Assembly (NCBI GenBank): GCA_019348365.1
Contig: JAHWJO010000197.1
Coordinates: forward strand, 1 to 7,905
Direction: 5' to 3'
DNA: 7,905 nucleotides
Source of the DNA: Armatimonadota bacterium
GTDB taxonomy: Bacteria > Armatimonadota > DTGP01 > JAHWJO01
Part shown: positions 1 to 5,986 of the stretch, piece by piece
Layout: each line of letters begins with the position of its first letter
How positions within the stretch are numbered: the stretch's first letter is position 1
Notes under the pieces: generated by a model
What the model saw: only the letters and a program-made list of their open reading frames with translations
The model's database searches: none
What the model was told of the DNA's origin: nothing
Made by a program: the position numbers and the translations under genes

Positions 1-2275
1 CCCATGGGTCTCCTCGGTCCGTCTCGGATTGTGAGACGCTAGTCTTGCGACGTGACACCAGCCGGGCGAACACGCCGTCCTTCTCCAGCAGCTCGTCGTG
101 CGTGCCGAACTCCACCCGCTTCCCCTGGTCCAGCACGAGCAGGTTTTTCGCGTTGCGGAGCGTCGAGAGGCGGTGCGCGATGGCGACCGTCGTCCGGTTC
201 TGGATCAGCCGCCCCAGCGCCTCCTGAATCTGTCGCTCGGTCTCGGTGTCCACGCTCGCCGTCGCTTCGTCGAGGATCAGGATGCGCGGGTCGTGCAGGA
301 TGGCCCGCGCGATGGCGATCCGCTGCCGTTCCCCGCCGGAGAGCTTGCCGCCGCGCTCGCCGACCTGCGTATCGTAGCCGTCGGGCATCCGCATGATGAA
401 GTCGTGGGCATTGGCCGCGAGGGCTGCGCGGATGACCTCCTCCCGCGATGCTTCTTCTTTACCGTAAGCGATGTTGTCGGCGATGGTGCCCGCGAACAGG
501 AGGCTGTCCTGCGGCACGAGCCCGATCTGGCTGCGGAGGTCCTTCAGCTTAATCTTGCGGATGTCCACGCCGTCGATGAGGATCTGTCCCTCGTCCACCT
601 CGTAGAAGCGGCAGAGCAGGTTGATCATGGTGCTCTTGCCCGCGCCGCTGTGCCCCACCAGGCCGATCATGTCCCCCGGCTCCACCACGAGATCGACGTT
701 CTTGAGGACGGGCTTGAGCTTGTCGTACCCGAAGGTGACGTTGATGAACTCGATGCGGCCTGCGAAGCGGGGCATGTCCACGGCATCCGGCGCGTCGTAG
801 GTCTCCGGCGTGCTGTTCAGGATCTCGAAGACCCGCTCCGCCGCCGTCAGCGCGCGGCCCACCCAGTCGTTCATGCGCGGGAGCCACTGGATGTTGCCGT
901 AGAACATCCACATCAGGCCCATGAACGCGAACAGGTCGCCGAGGGTCGCTTTCACTCCGGTCCCCCCGCCGACGGAGTTGAGGATCATCGCCCCGCCGAA
1001 GAGCCAGACGAGCCAACCCCCCGTCGCCATGCAGAGCTCCATCCCCGGCCAGACGAACGATTCGATGGCGCTGGACTTGATCGTGGTTTCCAGCACCTGG
1101 TCGTTCCGCTGCCGGAAGTGCCGGACCTCGCGGGGCTCCTGCGCGAACGCTTTCACCACCCGGATGCCGGTGAGGCTGTTGTTCATCACCTCGAACAGCT
1201 TGCCCCACGAGTGCCAGCCCCGCCGCCAGATCCGCCGCGCCCGCCCGAACACCACGATGCTGAAGAAAAGGATGAGCGGGATCGGCATCAGCGCAATCAG
1301 CGCCAGCCGCCAGTTCGTCAGGAACAGCACCGTCCCCACCCCGACGACGTAGAGCGTCCCCATGAGGATCTCCGGGATCATCTCCACCACCAGCCAGTGC
1401 ATCTCGCGGGTGTCGTTGCCGACGCGGGAGATCAGGTTGCCGCTCATCTTCTTGTCGAAGAACTTGAGCTGGAGCGTCTGCAGGTACCGGAACACGTCCT
1501 CACGGATCTTGCTCGTCACCATCGAACCCGTCCGGGCGATGAGATACCCCCGGTACGCCATCAGGAGGGAGCTGAGGAGATGCAGCCCCGCAATCGCGCC
1601 CACGCAGAGGAAGAGCAGCCGGAACCGCTCCGGCATCGTCATCCTCAGGTTGAAGTTGAACACCTGGTCGATGAGGATCTTGTTGATGTAAGGGGCCGCC
1701 ACGTCCGCCGCCGTCCCGATCACCATCATCACCAGGATCGCCGCAAACACGCCCTTGTACTCCGTCCCGTAGGCGAGGATGCGGAGGACCGTCTGCCGCT
1801 TGTTCATGCACTTCGGGCAGATGCCTTCGCTCCACTCCGGCAGCACGCTCCCGCACTTGTCGCAGACGACCTTCTGCTCGTCTTCTTCCTGCGCGTGATC
1901 GACGAACTTCTTTTCCTTCGCGTACTCCTCGACGGTCTTCGCGACGGCGGCGAACTTCTTCGCCAGGGAATTGGAGTAGCGCAGCAGAGAGACGTTCCGG
2001 CCCTCGACCGTCGCTTCCAGCACGCCGTTGCCGACCAGCCCTTCCGCGCGCACGGCGGTGACGGACTCCATCTTCACCTCGATCTCCGGCGCCACGCCGT
2101 TCGGCTCGGTGGGGAAGACGAGAAGGCGCTTCGGGGTCATCAGCAGCCAGGGCTCGCCGTAACGACCTTCCTTCTCCACGTCCGACTTGACGGCGAGCAG
2201 CAGTTCCTCGCCCGGTTCGAGGAGTTTTTCCAGGCGGCTCTGCCCGGCAGGCGACAGCGTCTCAAGAAGAGGCAT
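1..2275 (-). CDS. ABC exporter half-transporter with N-terminal PH-like domain and zinc ribbon (3' end cut by window edge)
   Basis: An ATP-driven type IV (MsbA-like) exporter subunit, expected to act as a homo- or heterodimer in the inner membrane. Residues 1-120 form a small beta-rich domain like bacterial PH domains (motif WLLMTPKRLLVF at 43-54, then LLRYSNSLAKKF at 97-108). A zinc ribbon follows with C138-x2-C141 and C153-x2-C156. Hydrophobic segments near 175-197, 219-243, 297-318, 323-343, 408-432 and 445-468 give the usual six helices. The nucleotide-binding domain is complete: Walker A GHSGAGKST (541-549), Q-loop Q589, signature LSGGE (645-649), Walker B ILILDE (665-670), D-loop SVD, H-loop H701. 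It has about 160 residues more than a standard half-exporter, all at the N-terminus. The start is an ATG with AGGAGG 9 nt upstream. No stop occurs before base 1, but 758 residues are visible and the family normally ends about here. The substrate is unknown; similar exporters (from memory) sit beside DUF1854 proteins. Confidence 0.95.
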   Translation of the reverse strand, partial: MPLLETLSPAGQSRLEKLLEPGEELLLAVKSDVEKEGRYGEPWLLMTPKRLLVFPTEPNGVAPEIEVKMESVTAVRAEGLVGNGVLEATVEGRNVSLLRYSNSLAKKFAAVAKTVEEYAKEKKFVDHAQEEDEQKVVCDKCGSVLPEWSEGICPKCMNKRQTVLRILAYGTEYKGVFAAILVMMVIGTAADVAAPYINKILIDQVFNFNLRMTMPERFRLLFLCVGAIAGLHLLSSLLMAYRGYLIARTGSMVTSKIREDVFRYLQTLQLKFFDKKMSGNLISRVGNDTREMHWLVVEMIPEILMGTLYVVGVGTVLFLTNWRLALIALMPIPLILFFSIVVFGRARRIWRRGWHSWGKLFEVMNNSLTGIRVVKAFAQEPREVRHFRQRNDQVLETTIKSSAIESFVWPGMELCMATGGWLVWLFGGAMILNSVGGGTGVKATLGDLFAFMGLMWMFYGNIQWLPRMNDWVGRALTAAERVFEILNSTPETYDAPDAVDMPRFAGRIEFINVTFGYDKLKPVLKNVDLVVEPGDMIGLVGHSGAGKSTMINLLCRFYEVDEGQILIDGVDIRKIKLKDLRSQIGLVPQDSLLFAGTIADNIAYGKEEASREEVIRAALAANAHDFIMRMPDGYDTQVGERGGKLSGGERQRIAIARAILHDPRILILDEATASVDTETERQIQEALGRLIQNRTTVAIAHRLSTLRNAKNLLVLDQGKRVEFGTHDELLEKDGVFARLVSRRKTSVSQSETDRGDPW
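3..15 (-). promoter_or_regulatory. Possible ribosome binding site and start codon of the next gene downstream, overlapping the exporter's 3' end
   Basis: On the minus strand GAGGAG (15-10) is followed after 4 nt by ATG (5-3), in a different frame from the exporter, whose reading frame is still open here. This is the arrangement of a translationally coupled next gene. Only the start codon and two more bases are visible, so it may be chance. Confidence 0.3.
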
Positions 2276-2284
2276 GGCATCGTA

Positions 2285-2290
2285 CCTCCT
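2285..2290 (-). promoter_or_regulatory. Ribosome binding site of the exporter gene
   Basis: Perfect AGGAGG on the minus strand, 9 nt before the ATG at 2275. A second ATG at 2280 lies only 4 nt from it and is in another frame that does not give the conserved exporter protein, so 2275 is the start. Confidence 0.85.
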
Positions 2291-2363
2291 TGCTGAAGAA
2301 GAGAGGTTGAGAGGGAGTGGAAGCCTCCACCTTCAAGAGAGGCAGAAAGAGAGGCCGACGGAC

Positions 2364-2392
2364 TCTATAGACGGAGGCGGTACGGATGATAA
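2364..2392 (-). promoter_or_regulatory. Possible second, proximal promoter of the exporter gene
   Basis: TTATCA (2392-2387) and TATAGA (2369-2364) on the minus strand are separated by exactly 17 nt. Each hexamer matches the sigma-70 consensus at four of six positions. It would give a leader of about 80 nt. It is weaker than the distal candidate at 2601-2629 and could be coincidence. Confidence 0.27.
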
Positions 2393-2501
2393 GGGAGCGT
2401 TTTCCACCCGTCGGAGAGATCCGCAGGCGGGCGATGGAGGAGAAGGAGAACCAGAGGGAGATCGGGAGATCCGGGCGGTCGGCGAATCTGGGAGTATGCA
2501 G

Positions 2502-2555
2502 GGGAGGACCCACACGGGACAGAGAGGGTAAACGGGATGATCAGGGCAAACGGGA
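2502..2555 (-). repeat. Three 18-bp tandem units headed by TCCCGT, possible operator array
   Basis: On the minus strand TCCCGT begins at 2555, 2537 and 2519, an exact 18-bp period. Units 1 and 2 share TCCCGTTTRCCCT (one difference in the first 13 bases, which is purine R); unit 3 keeps the hexamer and diverges after it. The array lies about 40 to 90 nt downstream of the predicted start site of the exporter promoter. It may be a direct-repeat regulator site or a degenerate tandem repeat. Confidence 0.5.
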
Positions 2556-2600
2556 CGTGAGGATTGGGAAAAGGAGCAGCCGTTCTGCACAGCATGGCTG

Positions 2601-2629
2601 ATTATAGTCCCTGCCGATGGGAGGATCAA
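2601..2629 (-). promoter_or_regulatory. Sigma-70-type promoter of the exporter gene
   Basis: TTGATC (2629-2624) and a perfect TATAAT (2606-2601) on the minus strand are separated by 17 nt. The predicted start is near 2594, leaving an untranslated leader of about 320 nt. It lies just downstream of a minus-strand hairpin/T6, as expected for an insulated transcription unit. Confidence 0.5.
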
Positions 2630-2666
2630 GCGTTCGGAATGGCCGCTTCAAGAACCGGAACGGCAG

Positions 2667-2691
2667 AAAAAAGCACCCTCGAAAAAGGTGC
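2667..2691 (-). terminator. Putative rho-independent terminator upstream of the exporter promoter
   Basis: Minus strand: GCACC (2691-2687), a 9-nt loop, GGTGC (2677-2673), then six T (2672-2667). The stem is short (5 bp), so efficiency is uncertain. No gene lies directly before it. It could be a second barrier behind the strong terminator at 3015-3050 or the end of a small transcript crossing the palindromic element. Confidence 0.45.
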
Positions 2692-2823
2692 GGGTGACCC
2701 TTTATTACACAGTCGTAAATTCTTGGGCAATGAGAGATGGCCGGGCAGTGAAGATTTCGGAATCTCTGTAGAATGAAAAGGACCGTATTGAGAGGTCTGT
2801 GGAGGTACCGAGATGGAGCCTGT

Positions 2824-2977
2824 GGAGATGCCGCGACTGAAGTCGCTCCTGTGGAGCCTCCGCTGTGCTCCGGCTGAGTGTCCCTGCGGGACACCCCTGA
2901 TGCATGGACTGGGGATGCGTCCCGGAGGGACGCTCGGCTGAAAGTCCCCCAGGAGCGACTTCAGTCGCGGCATCTCC
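2824..2977. repeat. Composite palindromic element (BIME/MITE-like) with 28-bp perfect inverted arms
   Basis: Arms 2824-2851 and 2950-2977 are perfect reverse complements over 28 bp. Each arm is itself palindromic (GCGACT-GA-AGTCGC). The 98-bp core holds further hairpins: GGAGC/GCTCC (2853-2871), GTGTCCC-TGC-GGGACAC (2878-2894), CCCC/GGGG (2894-2914) and GCGTCCC-GGA-GGGACGC (2917-2933). I see no coding region that looks real and no flanking target duplication. The octamer CTGTGGAG recurs at 2797, 2820 and 2849 on the left side. Such GCGACTNNAGTCGC and GTCCCNNNGGGAC palindromes resemble interspersed repeats of several environmental phyla (from memory). Confidence 0.8.
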
Positions 2978-3014
2978 CTCTATCTATCAGACCCACTCTC
3001 TTCCCGATACAGCC

Positions 3015-3050
3015 AAAAAATGAACGGGGGAGACTTGAGTCTCCCCCGTT
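3015..3050 (-). terminator. Rho-independent terminator of the 907-residue propeller gene
   Basis: Minus strand: a 12-bp perfect stem (AACGGGGGAGAC with GTCTCCCCCGTT), a 4-nt loop, then CA and six T. It lies 39 nt after the stop codon of the gene ending at 3089. It should separate that gene from the exporter. Confidence 0.92.
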
Positions 3051-3088
3051 CCTCTTCCTCATTTTCCGGTTCTTCCGGTGGCTGGTGG

Positions 3089-5812
3089 CTATTGCAGTCC
3101 CACGGCGGTCCGGAGGAGCCACACCACGTCGGCGACATCGACCATGCCGTCGCCGAAGGGCAGTTCCGCGCGAGGCCCGGTCCCCGGCGCCGGGGCCACG
3201 TCGCCGACCTCCAATTGTAAGTCGGTCAGGGTTCTCACGCCCACGGACGATTGCAGGGCCAGCACTGCATCCTCCACCTCAATCCGCCCGTTGAAGTTCA
3301 GGTCACCGTAGACCAGCTCCACCAGCGCGAAGACGGTCAAGGGCAGCTCCGACACTCGGGGGACGCTCGTAGGGTCCAGCGTCACCTGAACGCCCGTCAC
3401 CGTCGCGCTGCCGTCGGGGTTCTGGGTGGAAAGGAAGTCGGGCGCAATGCCCTCGCTCCCCTTCACGAAGCGCCACTGTACCGGCTCCTCCACCTGTGGC
3501 GATCCCGCCTCTGGAGTACCGGACAGGCTGCCCGCGCTCAGGGCCGGGAGAACGATCCCCGGCATCGGGGAAATCGGTCCGCCGGTCAGCGCAACGAGAC
3601 GAGTCCCGGCGGGAAGCCCGATGGCCGGGGTGATCTGGACGGTCGCGCGGCTGGCGCTCGTGACGCCGTTCATATAAAGGCTGTCGCTGACCGGCTTGCC
3701 GGGGATGGACGGCAGGTTCACGGCCTCGGCAAGATTACTCACCGCCGGGGCCGCGATGCATCCCGTTTCCCCCGCGCAGTGGACCGTTGTCGAGACGCCC
3801 GGCACGCTCTTCTGCCCGACCGGGGTCTCGACCCTCAGAATGCCTCCCGTCGGGCTGATGACCACGCCCATCCGGTAAACGTCCAGCGCGTACAGATTGG
3901 AGAGGATCTCCGGGCCGATGCTCACCCGCAGCCAGACCGCTCCGGGCCGGGCGAGATCCTCCTTCGGGATCTGTACCTCCAGGGTCTGTTCATCCCGTTT
4001 CGTGGTGGGACGGGGAACGCCGTTCACGAGCACGCTCGGGCTGCCGAAGAAATTCACCCCCTTCACCATTACGGCGGCCGCTTCCGATCCCGCCGGGATC
4101 AGGGGCGGCTCGAGCGCGGTGATGTGAGGCCCCGCCGTGGGAGGGAAGAGGCCGTCGGTGCGCCAGTTGAGCGTCACGTTCCCGCTCGCGCCGTCGTACC
4201 CGTCCACCGCGATGAAGTAGATTTCGCCGGGTTCGGCGCGGGTCATAAAATCGACCCGGCTGTAGGTCCCTCCCCCCAGGGTCCCCCGAGCATCGTCGTT
4301 GCTGGCCACCCGCTCCAGCCCGGCGAGGGAGCCCGAATAGACCGAAATCCGGGTATCGAATCCGCTGCCCAGGGTATCGAACGTCACCCGCCCCTCCACG
4401 GTGGGGGTCCACTGGTACCAGATCGAGTGCCGGGGCGCGGCATAGCCGTGTTCCGGCTCCTTATCGGCTTCGGCCAGGAAAGGAGCCTGCGCGGTTGCTC
4501 CCACCGTCGAGCCGGTGATCTGGCCCGCCGGGGCCAGGAGCGCGGTAGCATTCTGGATGTTATCGTTTTCAGGCCGGGGCAGCGTCGTCGATTCGCCGTA
4601 CTCCAATCCGTTCAGGGGAAACGGCTGCCCGTTATAGAGCGGCTCGCCGGAGAATTGATCGATCATCCGGAGCCGTGCGTTGCGCGTATCGGAGACGTAG
4701 AGGTCGCCGGAAGGATGCATCACCACGTCCCACGGCCCGTTGAAGCGGGCCAGGCGGGCCGAGGCATCATCTCCGCCGTAGGAACCCGCATTCTGTCCCA
4801 CGGGGCCGGACCCCGCCAGGGTGGTCACCTGGGACTCCCGCGCGTCCAGGCGGCGGATACGGTGCTGGAACGCGTCGGCGATATAGAGATCGCCCCGAGC
4901 ATCGATGGTGATGCCGGTCGGATACTCGAAGTTCACCCGGCTGGAATCGACGGTCTCCTGCAGTCCGGTCACGCTCGCATCCCCGGCGATCCACTGCAGG
5001 ATATACTTGGTTTTATCTTTGGGATCGTTCGATACCAGGTAGATCAGCCCCAGGTCCTGCGCCGTCAGGTAGATGTTTCCGGCCGTATCGACGGCCAGCC
5101 CGCCGATGCGGCCGATCCTCGCCTCAAGGGCGGGACCGCTCCCGTAGAACGGCTCCTTCGGCGCTTCCAGGTGGCCCGCCACGGTCGTCAGGACGTTCGT
5201 CGCCGCATCGATCTTTCGCAGCAGCGGCCCGTCGGCGATGTACAGGTTGCCCTGGGCATCGAGAGCGAGGGCGGTGGGCTGGAGCAGCTGCGCCGCCGTC
5301 GCCGGACCGGCATCCCCCTCGATCCCGCTCACGCCCGTGCCGGCGAGGGTGGAAACCGTCCCGTCATAGGCGATCTTCCGGATGCGAAAGTTGCCGGTAT
5401 CCGCCACGTAAACGTTCCCGGCGGCATCGGTCTCCACGTCGCGGGGATTGAAGAAGCGGGCCTCTTCGGCGCGGCCGCCGTCCCCGGCAAATCCAGCGGC
5501 CGGCGAACCGGCAACGGTGGAGAGGATCTTCGTCGCCGGGTTGTACTTGCGGATGAGATTCCCGTCGGCGAAGAAGATCCCGCCTCTCGCGCCGACGGCC
5601 ATGCCCCTCGGCGCCACCAGGCGGGCGAAGGTGCCCACCACGAAATTATCGGCCGCCTCACCGGGGGGCAGGAATTCCCCGGTCCCCGCGACCGTAGTGA
5701 TCGACCCGATCTCCTGCGCACGCGCACCCTGCGGCTTCATCGGAGAGAGGAGGAGCAGTAAGGAGAAAAAAATGAGGGAGGGAGAGTATGAAACCGTCAG
5801 TAATTTCTTCAA
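3089..5812 (-). CDS. Secreted NHL-repeat beta-propeller protein with PPC-like, IPT/TIG and dockerin domains
   Basis: No enzyme active site is visible; this is probably an extracytoplasmic binding or scaffold protein. The signal peptide is MKK, a Leu/Phe-rich core (13-23) and cleavage near ARA-QE (32/33). Six NHL blades span about 36-385, each with a TVAGTG-like strand and an LYIAD-type strand. A PPC-like beta-sandwich follows at about 413-552 (SIWYQWTP at 463, GFDTRISVYSG at 484-494, NDD at 505, YFIAVDGYDG at 532-541). An IPT/TIG-like domain lies near 562-645 and an unrecognised segment with two cysteines (C679, C685) at 646-835. A type I dockerin occupies 836-907: the first loop DLNFNGRIEVED is canonical, while the second is interrupted between GDVAP and FGDG. 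The start is TTG with a weak AAAGG 7 nt upstream; the MKK signal start supports it. The 468-residue gene lies 174 bp upstream on the same strand and has the same layout. Confidence 0.92.
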   Translation of the reverse strand: MKKLLTVSYSPSLIFFSLLLLLSPMKPQGARAQEIGSITTVAGTGEFLPPGEAADNFVVGTFARLVAPRGMAVGARGGIFFADGNLIRKYNPATKILSTVAGSPAAGFAGDGGRAEEARFFNPRDVETDAAGNVYVADTGNFRIRKIAYDGTVSTLAGTGVSGIEGDAGPATAAQLLQPTALALDAQGNLYIADGPLLRKIDAATNVLTTVAGHLEAPKEPFYGSGPALEARIGRIGGLAVDTAGNIYLTAQDLGLIYLVSNDPKDKTKYILQWIAGDASVTGLQETVDSSRVNFEYPTGITIDARGDLYIADAFQHRIRRLDARESQVTTLAGSGPVGQNAGSYGGDDASARLARFNGPWDVVMHPSGDLYVSDTRNARLRMIDQFSGEPLYNGQPFPLNGLEYGESTTLPRPENDNIQNATALLAPAGQITGSTVGATAQAPFLAEADKEPEHGYAAPRHSIWYQWTPTVEGRVTFDTLGSGFDTRISVYSGSLAGLERVASNDDARGTLGGGTYSRVDFMTRAEPGEIYFIAVDGYDGASGNVTLNWRTDGLFPPTAGPHITALEPPLIPAGSEAAAVMVKGVNFFGSPSVLVNGVPRPTTKRDEQTLEVQIPKEDLARPGAVWLRVSIGPEILSNLYALDVYRMGVVISPTGGILRVETPVGQKSVPGVSTTVHCAGETGCIAAPAVSNLAEAVNLPSIPGKPVSDSLYMNGVTSASRATVQITPAIGLPAGTRLVALTGGPISPMPGIVLPALSAGSLSGTPEAGSPQVEEPVQWRFVKGSEGIAPDFLSTQNPDGSATVTGVQVTLDPTSVPRVSELPLTVFALVELVYGDLNFNGRIEVEDAVLALQSSVGVRTLTDLQLEVGDVAPAPGTGPRAELPFGDGMVDVADVVWLLRTAVGLQ

Positions 5813-5986
5813 ATTCCAGCCTTTCTCCGCGGATTCAAGAGAACAGGGAGGGAAAATCCTCTCTATTCCCTAGGTTCGCCTGCGTGGAAGTGGACCCCTT
5901 TTGAAGCAAAAAGTTTCAGGTGGATCGTCCGTGCCTGTACCCGAGAGAAAGAGCGGTCTGTTAGAGATGCCTGGCCCTCGCAGCCC

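Larger units (their letters stand above)
2276..2600 (-). other. Long pyrimidine-rich leader of the exporter gene; no gene seen
   Basis: No convincing coding region lies here on either strand. Read as RNA from the promoter at 2601-2629, it is strongly C/U-rich, because the plus strand is a long G/A-rich stretch. The only notable local structures are a 5-bp hairpin (GTGGA/TCCAC at 2317-2330) and the 18-bp tandem units listed separately. I recognise no known riboswitch. Confidence 0.5.

Noticed and set aside
98..2296. Long plus-strand open frame opposite the exporter gene
   Set aside because: Its protein is rich in H, R, D and P and lacks any domain. It is the antisense image of a complete, motif-bearing ABC gene in high-GC DNA.
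2365..2595. Minus-strand open frame of 76 residues starting at the predicted transcription start, possible leaderless leader peptide
   Set aside because: There is no ribosome site, and its Pro/Leu-rich composition is explained by the C/U-rich strand. Conservation would be needed to revive it.
2746..2774. TAGAAT as a plus-strand -10 box
   Set aside because: There is no acceptable -35 at 15-19 nt and no plus-strand gene follows.
2541..2973. Two minus-strand open frames (about 115 residues) crossing the palindromic element
   Set aside because: They translate the repeat arms (start MPRLKSLL) and the terminator region, have no homologous motif or ribosome site, and are typical spurious calls from such repeats.
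3251..5761. Long plus-strand open frame opposite the 907-residue propeller gene
   Set aside because: It has arginine/glycine-rich low-information sequence; the minus strand encodes clear NHL, PPC-like and dockerin motifs.
5849..5871. AGGGAA/TTCCCT inverted repeat upstream of the 907-residue gene
   Set aside because: It has only 6 pairs with an 11-nt loop and no promoter or regulator context; it can easily arise by chance.
5896..5920. Possible terminator after the 468-residue gene
   Set aside because: Only four pairs flank a T5 loop, and no stem precedes a T-run. It is too weak to call, so read-through into the next gene is plausible.
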